IMG/VR virus record: IMGVR_UViG_3300037300_000345
Location: 1 to 22,561 of that record
DNA: 22,561 nt
Source of the DNA: a virus
Reading direction: 5' to 3' (one strand)
Below, piece by piece: positions 1-6,909 of this stretch. Position 1 is the stretch's first letter, and the number at the start of each line of letters is the position of its first letter. The translations under genes were made by a program, and so were the position numbers. The notes under the pieces were generated by a model. That model saw only the letters and a program-made list of their open reading frames with translations, searched no databases and was not told the DNA's origin.

Positions 1-126
1 AACCGCCAGCTATATGACAAGCGCGGCCGCCCGGATGCTGGCGCTCGTCTATACGCTGATTATCCCAACCCCAAAGTGGCAACATTTTGCGCTGCCTTTT
101 GGCTCACTTTTACTCTGCCGTTGACA
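1..126. mobile_element. Terminal part of an insertion sequence, probably IS21 family
   Basis: The last ~50 bases (about 76-126) are less GC-rich than the phage genes. Read on the minus strand they start TGTCAACGGCAG, then GTAAAAGTGAGCCA, then GCGCAAAATGTTGCCAC. A TG...CA terminus followed by GTAAAAGTGA-type subterminal repeats is what is known of IS21-family ends; the family call is from memory of such ends, not a search. The boundary is put at 126 because gpW-like coding sequence resumes at 127. No transposase is visible: bases 3-17 could be the last codons of an upstream gene ending in TGA, but this is too short to judge. The other IS end, and so any target duplication, lies outside the window. 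Orientation cannot be fixed. Confidence 0.5.
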
Positions 127-273
127 GTCAGTTACGATGGCAAGTCGATCAACTATGGCTCAGATGCGGAACTGGCGAATGCGATCAGTGATCTGGAAAG
201 CCGCATTGCCACCGCTACCACCGGCGCTCCTCGCCGTCGGCGCTGGGGCACCGTCGCCTCAAAGGGTCTGTGA
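127..273 (+). pseudogene. gpW-like head-tail joining protein, 5'-truncated by the IS
   Basis: The 48 remaining codons start VSYDGKSINYGSDAE and end in a basic stretch (PRRRRW) and VASKGL. This matches the C-terminal half of small (about 70 residue) lambda gpW-type head-completion proteins, which seal the head after packaging and make a platform for the tail. It sits directly before the portal gene, where gpW belongs in lambda-type head operons. About 20-25 N-terminal residues are missing and are replaced by IS sequence. The frame stays open back to base 1, with a possible GTG at 76 that would give a 65-residue hybrid whose first 17 residues come from the IS end. The N-terminal helix of the family is absent from that hybrid, so loss of function is more likely than a repaired start. 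Confidence 0.6.
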
Positions 274-276
274 TCC

Positions 277-1773
277 ATGGCGTTCGAGGCCTTTCGCCAG
301 CGCATTGGCTCGATCATCGGCGGGTTTGACGCAGCGCAGGCCCACCGGCGGCTTCGGGGTTTCCGGGCCAGCCGCGCCCATGTGAACACGCTGATCGCGG
401 CTTCCGGCGACACGATCACCGCCCGCGCCCGCTGGCTGGTCCGGAACAACGGTTATGCCGCATATGCCGTGGAAAGCTTCGCCAGCAACGTGGTCGGCGA
501 TGGGATCAAGCCTTCGTCCACCATTGCCGATGCCGAAAAGAAAGAAGAGCTGCAGGCGCTGTGGCTCGCTTGGACGGATGATGCGGATGCCGAAGGTCTG
601 ACGGACTTCTACGGGCTGCAGCGCCGGGCGGCGCGCGAGGTGTTCCTATCTGGTGAGGTCTTCATCCGGATCCGGCCCCGCCGCGCGGAGGACGGTCTGA
701 CCGTTCCCCTCCAATTGCAGATGCTGCCCGCCGAAATGCTGCCTCTAGACATGAACCGGACCCTACCGGGCGCAGGGCTGATCCGCCAAGGCATCGAGTT
801 TGACGGCATCGGCCGCCGCGTGGCCTATCACTTCCTGCGCCGCCACCCGGGCGATCTGACCGACCCGGGGCTGCTTGGGGAAACGATACGGGTGCCCGCC
901 GCAGATGTGATCCACGTGCTGGACCCGGTCGAAGCGGGCCAGCTGCGCGGCGTGTCGCGCTTTGCAGCCGCCATCGTCAAGCTGTTCACCCTCGACCTCT
1001 ATGACGATGCCGAGCTGGAGCGGAAGAAAATCGCGGCGATGTTCGCGATGTTCATCACTTCGCCTGCCCCGGAAACGCCGCTGGAACCGACCGAGGAAGA
1101 TCTCGAGGTCGAACCCGGGCAAGTGGTGCGGCTCGATCCGGGCGAGGATGTGTCGACCCCAGCCACGCCAGACTCGGGCGGCACCTACGAGCCATTCCAG
1201 TATCGCACCCTGCTGCAGATCGCGGCGGCGCTGGGCGTGCCCTATGGCTACCTGACCGGCGACACCGCCAAGGGCAACTTCTCCAACACGCGGATCAGCC
1301 TGATCGAATTTCGGCGCCGCATATCGGCCTGGCAGCATGGCGTGCTGGTCTATCAGCTTTGCCGGGCGGTCTGGGTGCGCTGGATGGACACCGCAGTCCT
1401 GTCGGGCGCGCTGGACCTGCCGGGCTATGAGAGCCAGCGGCGCCAATACCAGACCTGCGCCTGGCTCCCGACCAAATGGGACTGGATCGACCCGATGAAG
1501 GACGCCTCGGCCGAAATCCTGCAGATCGAAGCGGGTCTAAAATCGCGCACCCAAGCGTTGGCGGAGCGGGGATACGACGCCGAGCAGGTGGATCGGGAAA
1601 TCGCTGCAGAGCGCAAACGCGAATTGGCGCTGGGCCTCGACTTCCGGCGGCCGGGATCCCCGGCGCAGGGGCCAGGCGAAGGCGGCAAGACGGATGAGGA
1701 TCCCAACGCCGAAGATGACGGCGAGGCCGACGACACTGGCGATGAAAAACCCGACCCCAAGGAGGGCGCATGA
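277..1773 (+). CDS. Lambda-type phage portal protein
   Basis: This 498-residue protein fits the lambda gpB portal family (PF05136, usually 450-550 residues). Twelve copies form the ring at one capsid vertex through which DNA is packaged and ejected, and to which terminase and the neck bind. Family features seen are the N-terminal arginine-rich segment with RARWLVRNNGYA (about residues 49-60), the acidic clip region near residues 265-290, and the conserved segment VPYGYLTGD...NFSNTRISLIEFRRR (about residues 322-349). The last ~40 residues are rich in D, E, P and G and probably disordered. The start codon lies 3 bases after the gpW-like stop, and the 3' end overlaps the protease start (ATGATG at 1770). 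No proteolysis site can be recognised. Confidence 0.93.
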   Translation: MAFEAFRQRIGSIIGGFDAAQAHRRLRGFRASRAHVNTLIAASGDTITARARWLVRNNGYAAYAVESFASNVVGDGIKPSSTIADAEKKEELQALWLAWTDDADAEGLTDFYGLQRRAAREVFLSGEVFIRIRPRRAEDGLTVPLQLQMLPAEMLPLDMNRTLPGAGLIRQGIEFDGIGRRVAYHFLRRHPGDLTDPGLLGETIRVPAADVIHVLDPVEAGQLRGVSRFAAAIVKLFTLDLYDDAELERKKIAAMFAMFITSPAPETPLEPTEEDLEVEPGQVVRLDPGEDVSTPATPDSGGTYEPFQYRTLLQIAAALGVPYGYLTGDTAKGNFSNTRISLIEFRRRISAWQHGVLVYQLCRAVWVRWMDTAVLSGALDLPGYESQRRQYQTCAWLPTKWDWIDPMKDASAEILQIEAGLKSRTQALAERGYDAEQVDREIAAERKRELALGLDFRRPGSPAQGPGEGGKTDEDPNAEDDGEADDTGDEKPDPKEGA

Positions 1774-3083
1774 TGCACCACGCGCAAGTCGCCCAGCGCG
1801 CCTTCAACACGCCCTTGATGGTGGACCCGGCCAAGGCGCTGGCATTTTTGTCCGGGCTTGGGCCGCGCATCGCCGGGCAGGAGATCACCTTCCAAGGGCT
1901 GGAGGTCGACGCTTTGGATCAGGCAGCGGCCGCCATCCCCACCCGGGCGTCTCTGTTCGGCAATGACCTTGCGCAGCGCCATCAGCGAAATGGAAGCCAG
2001 CCCTACGCGGTGGTGGATGGCATTGCCGTGATCGAAATCGCGGGTACACTTGTGCACCGGGGTGCATGGATCGGGCAATCTTCTGGCCTGACCTCCTACG
2101 AGGGGATCGCGGCCCAGCTTCAGGCGGCCGTCGCCGATCCCGGCGTGCGGGGCATCGCGCTGGACATCGACAGTTTCGGCGGCGAAGTCGCTGGGGCTTT
2201 TGATCTGGCGGATCGCATCCGGGCAGCGCGGGTGCAGAAGCCAGTGCAGGCGTTTGTGGCCGAACATGCCCTGTCCGCTGGTTACGTCCTGGCCTCTCAG
2301 GCCGACCGGATCATTCTGCCCCGCACCGGCGCTGTCGGTAGCATTGGTGTCGTGGCGTTGCACACGGATATGAGCGGCGCTCTGGATCAGAAAGGGATCG
2401 CCGTCACGCTGATCCATGCTGGCACGCACAAGATCGACGCGAACCCGTATAAGCCCCTGCCCGAAGCGGTGCACAACCAGATGCAGCGCGAATTGGAGGT
2501 TGTCCGCTTTCTCTTCGCGGAAACCGTCGCCGCCGGTCGCGGAGATCGTCTCAGCCAAGCGGCCGCACTGGCCACCGAAGCTGCCGTGTTCCGCGGTGCG
2601 GATGCCATCACTGACGGTCTGGCCGACGATCTCGCCGATCCTGTCACCGCTTTCCACGCCTTCGCCGCCGCGCCTCGCGGCACAACTTCCCCAAGCAGAA
2701 AGGGCCCACAGATGACCACCACTCCTGAAATTTCCACCGACACGACGGCACCCATTGCAACACCGCCAGTCGAGGCTGTTCCAGAAGCTCCGGCTGCTGC
2801 AAATGCAGCGCCCTCGACAATGACCGCCGACGCCATTCGCGCCGAGGCGGCCGAGGTGGCGCAGGTTTGCGCGCAGGCAGCCCGGCTCGGCGTGACCATC
2901 GACGCCGCTGATGCCGTCACCAAGGGCCTCAAACCTGACGCCCTGCGGGCCCGGATTCTGGCCGATCTTGCCGCCCGGAGCGATGCGGCAGGCATCATCG
3001 CGACCGCCCCAGCCGCAGCCGCGGCAAAAGACAGCCCGATCATTGCCGCAGCGAAGAAGGCTGCGACTGACGCCAAGCGCTGA
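1770..3083 (+). CDS. S49 (SppA/ClpP-like) prohead protease with C-terminal scaffold region
   Basis: This 437-residue protein matches the phage S49 serine peptidases (lambda gpC type) that cleave portal, scaffold and themselves during procapsid maturation. Residues about 80-300 hold the fold: the LDIDSFGGEVAG segment (131-142), the predicted nucleophile Ser169 in HALSAGYVLAS, GAVGSIGVV (187-195), and the predicted general base Lys221 in AGTHKIDANPYKPL. The Ser-Lys dyad is assigned by motif. Residues about 315-437 are alanine-rich, helical and low in complexity, as expected for scaffold. A strong AAGGAGG at 1759-1765 serves the ATGATG start; the second ATG (1773) is better spaced. The start overlaps the portal stop, so translation is probably coupled. 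Confidence 0.9.
   Translation: MMHHAQVAQRAFNTPLMVDPAKALAFLSGLGPRIAGQEITFQGLEVDALDQAAAAIPTRASLFGNDLAQRHQRNGSQPYAVVDGIAVIEIAGTLVHRGAWIGQSSGLTSYEGIAAQLQAAVADPGVRGIALDIDSFGGEVAGAFDLADRIRAARVQKPVQAFVAEHALSAGYVLASQADRIILPRTGAVGSIGVVALHTDMSGALDQKGIAVTLIHAGTHKIDANPYKPLPEAVHNQMQRELEVVRFLFAETVAAGRGDRLSQAAALATEAAVFRGADAITDGLADDLADPVTAFHAFAAAPRGTTSPSRKGPQMTTTPEISTDTTAPIATPPVEAVPEAPAAANAAPSTMTADAIRAEAAEVAQVCAQAARLGVTIDAADAVTKGLKPDALRARILADLAARSDAAGIIATAPAAAAAKDSPIIAAAKKAATDAKR
2698..2704 (+). promoter_or_regulatory. Internal ribosome binding site for the nested scaffold
   Basis: GAAAGGG lies 7 bases before an in-frame ATG at 2712, inside the protease gene and exactly at the join between the peptidase domain and the scaffold-like tail. 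Its place and spacing support a separate internal start. It is a moderate rather than perfect Shine-Dalgarno match. Confidence 0.5.
2712..3083 (+). CDS. Nested scaffold protein (Nu3-like), in frame within the protease gene
   Basis: The last 123 codons of the protease gene can be read on their own from ATG 2712, preceded by GAAAGGG. In lambda, scaffold Nu3 is made this way from an in-frame start in gene C, so that scaffold is produced in excess over protease. The product starts MTTTPEISTD, has a Pro/Ala-rich linker of about 35 residues, then Ala-rich predicted helix (IRAEAAEVAQVCAQAARLG), and ends with a basic, Ala/Lys-rich tail (AAAKKAATDAKR), the usual capsid-binding kind of end. The arrangement is seen in the sequence. 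Independent expression is inferred from the lambda parallel. Confidence 0.55.
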   Translation: MTTTPEISTDTTAPIATPPVEAVPEAPAAANAAPSTMTADAIRAEAAEVAQVCAQAARLGVTIDAADAVTKGLKPDALRARILADLAARSDAAGIIATAPAAAAAKDSPIIAAAKKAATDAKR

Positions 3084-3126
3084 CCTAGCGCTCGTTTCCC
3101 CCACCCCAAAACATGGAGACTGACCA

Positions 3127-3507
3127 ATGCCCGTCCTGACGGAAAAGCCCAGCATGGGCGATGTCCTCAAATATGAGGTCAACCCAAACTACACCCGCGA
3201 AGTCATCACCCTGTTGATCGGCATGCCCTATCCGGTCGGCTCGGTCCTCGGGCGCATCACGGTCAATGGCAAATATAAGCTGGCGACCAGCGGTGGCACT
3301 GATGGCGCCCAGATCGCCAGCGCCGTGCTGCTTTATGCCGTTGATGCCACTCTGGCGGATGCCACAGGCATCGTGGTCGCGCGTGGTCCTTCAATCGTGT
3401 CGCGCGCAGGTCTGGTCTACGACGCCACCGTCGATGACGGCGCGAAGATCACCACCAAACTCGGCCAGCTTGCCGCTGTCGGCATTATCGCCCGCGACGG
3501 CGTCTGA
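3127..3507 (+). CDS. Head decoration protein (lambda gpD family)
   Basis: This 126-residue protein matches the HDPD family (PF02924; lambda D is 110 residues), trimers of which cement the expanded capsid at the threefold positions. Signature features are the N-terminal LTEKPSMGDVLKYEVNPNYTRE, the segment PVGSVLGRITVNGKYKL (about residues 37-53), ASAVLLYAVDA (about 64-74) and the C-terminal LAAVGIIARDGV. It stands between protease/scaffold and major capsid gene, as in lambda, and is preceded by GGAG about 8 bases before ATG. Confidence 0.9.
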   Translation: MPVLTEKPSMGDVLKYEVNPNYTREVITLLIGMPYPVGSVLGRITVNGKYKLATSGGTDGAQIASAVLLYAVDATLADATGIVVARGPSIVSRAGLVYDATVDDGAKITTKLGQLAAVGIIARDGV

Positions 3508-3539
3508 CCTCACATCCCCTTCATCCCCCGGAGCATCCT

Positions 3540-4562
3540 ATGACCCTTGTCCGCAATCCCTTTGACGCTGGCGGCTATTCGCTGGCCGAGATGACGCAGG
3601 CCATCAATATCCTGCCCAACCTTTACACCCGCCTTGGCCAGATCGGCCTGTTCCGTTTCGAGGGCGTCAGCCAGCGGTCTGTGATCATCGAGCAATACGA
3701 GGGTGTGCTGAACCTGCTGCCCTCGGTCCCGCTCGGCGGCCCGGCCACAGTCGGCACCCGCGAGGGGCGGTCGATGCGCAGCTTCGCCCTGCCGTGGATC
3801 CCGCATGATGACGTCATTCTGCCCGGCGACATTCAAGGCCAACCCGCGCTGGGCGTCTTCGATGGGGCCGACCCTCTGGTCGAGGTGATGAACCGCAAGC
3901 TGCAGTTGATGCGGCGCAAGCATGCCCAGACCCGCGAATACATGGAGATGAATGCCCTGCGCGGCATCGTGAAGGACGGTGCGGGCACTACGCTCTATAA
4001 CTACTTCACCGAGTTTGGTCTCGCACAAATTTCGGTGGATTTTGTCTTGGGCACGGCTGGCACCAACGTGCAGGGCAAGGTACGCGAGGTCTTGCGGTCG
4101 ATGGAGGACAACCTGCTGGGCGAAAGCATGTCGGATGTGCATGCCCTCGTCAGCCGCGAGTTCTTCGACAAGCTGATAGCGCATCCGAAAACGGAAGAGG
4201 CCTACAAGTTCTACGCGGCCACCGGTGCTCAGCCCCTCCGTCAGGATGTGCGCCGGAACTTCCCCTTCGCGGGCATCGTGTTTGAAGAATACTCGGGCAC
4301 CGTCACGCTTTCCACCAAAGCGACCGAACGCTTGGTCCCCGCCAGCGAGGGCATCGCCTTCCCGCTGGGGACCATGGACACCTTTACCACCTATGGCGGC
4401 CCGGCCAACCTGCTGGAGGCGGCCAACACCATGGGCCTGCCACTCTATGCCCGCCAGCACCTCGACGAAAAGGGGCGCTGGATCGACCTGATGACCGAGG
4501 CCTCGATCCTGCCAGTGAACAAGCGGCCGCGCATCGCGATCCGCATTCATACCTCGAACTGA
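3540..4562 (+). CDS. Major capsid protein (lambda gpE family)
   Basis: At 340 residues it is almost the same length as lambda gpE (341) and fits PF03864, which has the HK97 fold and forms the icosahedral shell. Recognisable segments are the N-terminal NPFDAGGYSLAEMTQAIN, LPWIPHDDVILPGDIQG (about residues 85-101), the helical MRRKHAQTREYMEMNALRG (about 124-142), and the C-terminal TEASILPVNKRPR and AIRIHTSN. CGGAG at 3529-3533 is well spaced from ATG 3540. There is no N-terminal prodomain, in keeping with a separate scaffold supplied by the upstream gene. Confidence 0.93.
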   Translation: MTLVRNPFDAGGYSLAEMTQAINILPNLYTRLGQIGLFRFEGVSQRSVIIEQYEGVLNLLPSVPLGGPATVGTREGRSMRSFALPWIPHDDVILPGDIQGQPALGVFDGADPLVEVMNRKLQLMRRKHAQTREYMEMNALRGIVKDGAGTTLYNYFTEFGLAQISVDFVLGTAGTNVQGKVREVLRSMEDNLLGESMSDVHALVSREFFDKLIAHPKTEEAYKFYAATGAQPLRQDVRRNFPFAGIVFEEYSGTVTLSTKATERLVPASEGIAFPLGTMDTFTTYGGPANLLEAANTMGLPLYARQHLDEKGRWIDLMTEASILPVNKRPRIAIRIHTSN

Positions 4563-4574
4563 CGGGCACCTCCG

Positions 4575-4889
4575 ATGAACGCCTTCGCCGCCGCCATGGA
4601 CCGGATCTATGCCAACCCGTCCATGGCGGCGGCCGCTGTCTGGATTTCCGCCAACACCTCAGAGGAACGACCAATCCGCGTCATCCGCCGCGCCCCTGAC
4701 CGGATCACCGAATTCGGCGCTGGGCGGTTTGTCAGCGATACCATGATGGTGGACGTCCGCGTCGCAGACCTGCCCGATCCCCGCCCCGGCGATCTGATCG
4801 TGATCGGGACCGACAGCTTCACCATACAGGGTGAGCCAGTGCGCGACCGCGAACGCCTGATCTGGTCGCTGGACCTGAGGCCAACATGA
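4575..4889 (+). CDS. Head-tail joining protein, lambda FII-like
   Basis: A 104-residue protein directly after the capsid gene, in the place of lambda gpFII (117 residues, PF05354). FII binds the sealed neck and receives the tail. Visible features are an N-terminal amphipathic helix (residues 1-20), a beta-rich middle and the segment DPRPGDLIVIGTDSFTIQGEPVRD (about 67-90), the type of short beta-barrel core seen in the family. The stop overlaps the next start by 4 bases (ATGA at 4886), so translation is probably coupled. The Shine-Dalgarno before ATG 4575 is weak. The assignment rests on position, size and general sequence character. Confidence 0.65.
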   Translation: MNAFAAAMDRIYANPSMAAAAVWISANTSEERPIRVIRRAPDRITEFGAGRFVSDTMMVDVRVADLPDPRPGDLIVIGTDSFTIQGEPVRDRERLIWSLDLRPT

Positions 4890-5515
4890 GGCTCAGGATC
4901 GCGTTCGATCCGGACATCGCCGCCCTGATGCAGGCCGAAATCGCGGCTGGCGAAAAGGCAGTATCCGCCGCCATGCGCGAGGCGGGCACCTCCCTGAAAT
5001 CTGCCTGGCGCGGCCAAATCACCGGCGCGGGGCTTGGCACCCGACTGGGCAACTCCATCCGCCTCGCCAGTTTCCCCAAATCCGGCGACAGCCTGAACGC
5101 GGCAGCGCTGGTCTGGTCGAACGCCCCGGTCATCATCGGCGCGCATGACACCGGCCCGCTGATACGGTCCAAGGACGGGTTTTGGCTGGCTATCCCGACG
5201 CCCGCTGCAGGGAAGAGCAGCAAAGGCGGTCGCATAACGCCGGGCGAATGGGAACGCCGCACCGGATTGCGCTTGCGGTTCATCTATCGGCGCCGTGGGC
5301 CGAGCCTGCTGGTGGCCGAGGGGCGGCTGAATTCGAAAGGCCGCGCGGTGGCGAGCAGATCCAAGACCGGGCGCGGGTTGGCGACCGTACCAATCTTCCT
5401 GCTGGTGCCGCAGGTCAAGCTGCGCAAGCGGCTCGACCTGGCGCGGGACGCAGAGCGTGCAGTGGACGGCGTGCCGAGGTTGATTGTGGCGAATTGGGGC
5501 AGTCAAAGGCTCTGA
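4886..5515 (+). CDS. DUF6441 family phage protein, probable neck or tail-completion component
   Basis: This 209-residue protein resembles the DUF6441 proteins of alphaproteobacterial prophages, which stand between head-joining and tail-terminator genes. It starts with a charged helix (residues about 8-45, EIAAGEKAVSAAMREAGTSLK), followed by TRLGNSIRL and APVIIGAHDTGPLIRSKDGFWLAIP (about 86-110), and a strongly basic second half (FIYRRRGPSLLVAEGRLNSK, then KLRKRLDLARDAERAVDGVP). HK97 gp10 and lambda gpZ-type tail-completion proteins hold the same gene place and have a similar size, so a role at the head-tail or tail-end interface is inferred from context. No enzymatic motif is seen. It is coupled to the preceding gene by ATGA. 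Confidence 0.7.
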   Translation: MRLRIAFDPDIAALMQAEIAAGEKAVSAAMREAGTSLKSAWRGQITGAGLGTRLGNSIRLASFPKSGDSLNAAALVWSNAPVIIGAHDTGPLIRSKDGFWLAIPTPAAGKSSKGGRITPGEWERRTGLRLRFIYRRRGPSLLVAEGRLNSKGRAVASRSKTGRGLATVPIFLLVPQVKLRKRLDLARDAERAVDGVPRLIVANWGSQRL

Positions 5516-5554
5516 CTGCCGCCAGATTATTTATGAACGCTTGAGAACATGAAT

Positions 5555-6421
5555 TTAGTTTGCGCGTTCCACTGGCTGCAAACGTTCAAAATTAAACTGG
5601 ATGAACTGATCGAACAGGGCTGTTTTCTTGTACAACAAACCCTGAACATTCGCATCGCTTGCTTCGACGGTTTGCGTTTCCAGCAAACCAAGCCAAGTAA
5701 GCGGGGCCAGAAAAACGGAACGCATGTAAATGTCGAGCGTGCTCAGTCGGTGATCGAAAAACTGCTTTGGGGGAACAAAACAATACCTGGTCAGTTCTTT
5801 TGCACTGCGAGGCTTGTCTGCCGTGATCGACAGCGCCCAGAGCATAACGCCACTCTGTTCTTGCACCCAAGGATGCGCCAGTTTTGTTAGGGTGCGTGGA
5901 TTCACTTTGGAAAAAATCGCCTCGAATACACGCCGCACAAGGGCAACATCGGTCTGGTTCATAAGGATGCGAAGCCCGTTGTCACAAATGTCGATGCGAC
6001 CCTCTTCAATCTGGATCAGGTCGCATTCGAAGGCGAGTGCTTTCAAGAAGTCCAAGGGGCCGATGATACCTTCGTGGAGAGGCCGTGAAACTCCCTTGAT
6101 CAGCTCATAGTCATAATTCGGCCAATGCGTCGCCTGTAAAAGCAGTTCAAGGCTATCAGAGGTCAGGGTGGAATCAGGATCCACACAAACCCACCCCTCA
6201 GAAATAAGGGTCAGGAACACATTCAGATTTGCAAAAACATGGGATCGGCCAATTTCTGCGGCGTGTTCTGAATATTGAATTTGGATTGGGGATTCAGCCG
6301 CGTTGAACGGGATCATTTTGTAAAAGGCTTCTTGCGGCAGTTGAAGCCAGGCCGGAAACACATCGCCCAGCCAATCCGTTAGCTCAGGCGGGAGTGGCAT
6401 CGAGAGTTTGATTCGGGACAT
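5555..6421 (-). CDS. Uncharacterised cargo ('moron') protein with winged-helix-like segments
   Basis: The 288-residue product is not confidently recognised. It runs against the late genes at the head/tail border, and hand counts of three 60-base rows give 50% G+C against 65% in a neighbouring tail row, which points to separate acquisition. Visible are an N-terminal region (1-60), a segment LNVFLTLISEGW...LELLLQATHWPNYDYELIK (about 66-109), then DFLKALAFECDLIQIEEGRI and DICDNGLRIL, and near the C-terminus LDIYMRSVFLAPLTWLGLLE and LYKKTALFDQFIQF. The last two pairs look like winged-helix units (helix, then GLL or DLI, then a strand, then a 'T.LG'-like element). The arrangement recalls segments that accompany pRiA4b ORF-3-like domains; this is a weak memory-based resemblance. 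No signal peptide, membrane helix or nuclease motif is seen. Upstream on its strand are AAGG before the start and a TAATAT box about 30-35 bases before ATG, without a good -35. Confidence 0.7.
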   Translation of the reverse strand: MSRIKLSMPLPPELTDWLGDVFPAWLQLPQEAFYKMIPFNAAESPIQIQYSEHAAEIGRSHVFANLNVFLTLISEGWVCVDPDSTLTSDSLELLLQATHWPNYDYELIKGVSRPLHEGIIGPLDFLKALAFECDLIQIEEGRIDICDNGLRILMNQTDVALVRRVFEAIFSKVNPRTLTKLAHPWVQEQSGVMLWALSITADKPRSAKELTRYCFVPPKQFFDHRLSTLDIYMRSVFLAPLTWLGLLETQTVEASDANVQGLLYKKTALFDQFIQFNFERLQPVERAN

Positions 6422-6462
6422 GGCGATCTGCTTACCTTGATATGGATGGACAATATTACCCC

Positions 6463-6885
6463 ATGCCCACCACCCGCGAAACCATCCTCGCAGCCCTGCA
6501 CGCGCGGCTGCAGCCGCTTGCCGCCCTCACCTTGCGTGACGAGGTTCTCCCCGAACGCATCCCGCCTGCGGGGCTGATCATCCTGCGCGACGGCCAACCC
6601 GGTGAGCCGGAGGTCACGCTGTCGCCGCTGCGCTATCACTATGAGCACCGGGCAGAGTTGGAGGTTGTCGTCCAAGCCCCGAATGGCAGGGCCAGTACCT
6701 TCGACAACCTGATCGCCGCCATCGGCACCGCGCTTGAAGCCGACCGCACCCTCGGCGGCCTCTGCGACTGGATCGAGGCGGAAGCCCCAGCTTCGGTTGA
6801 TCTGCCGGTTGAGGGCGCAGTCACCCTGAAAGCCGCGGTGATCACCGTCGTTTTGCACTACACCACCACAGGCCCGCTGGCCTGA
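6463..6885 (+). CDS. Tail terminator / tail completion protein
   Basis: The product is 140 residues from ATG 6463, starting MPTTRETILAALHARL, the usual start of this Rhodobacterales prophage family. An upstream in-frame ATG at 6442 would add seven residues (MDGQYYP) not expected from the family and lying in moron-border DNA. Conserved parts are LPERIPPAGLIILRDGQPGE (about residues 30-49) and EVTLSPLRYHYEHRAELEVVVQ (about 51-72). It stands just before the tube gene, the place of lambda gpU/gpZ, so it probably caps the finished tube. Homologues are sometimes mislabelled 'acyl-CoA transferase', for which nothing here speaks. No good ribosome binding site precedes ATG 6463, perhaps because the inserted cargo gene ends only 41 bases before. 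Confidence 0.75.
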   Translation: MPTTRETILAALHARLQPLAALTLRDEVLPERIPPAGLIILRDGQPGEPEVTLSPLRYHYEHRAELEVVVQAPNGRASTFDNLIAAIGTALEADRTLGGLCDWIEAEAPASVDLPVEGAVTLKAAVITVVLHYTTTGPLA

Positions 6886-6909
6886 AACCCCGACAATTAG
6901 GAGAACGAT

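Noticed and set aside
1425-3182. 585-codon open frame on the minus strand
   Set aside because: It lies opposite the portal end and the S49 protease/scaffold gene, is Arg/Gly/Cys-rich without any fold, and has no ribosome site. It is a high-GC antisense shadow.
3510-4550. 346-codon minus-strand frame opposite the major capsid gene
   Set aside because: His/Gln/Arg-rich composition typical of an antisense frame; the + strand gene is a clear gpE homologue.
5549-5890. 113-codon + strand frame opposite the cargo gene end
   Set aside because: The opposing 288-codon frame has the better start, composition and length; the + strand frame has no ribosome site.
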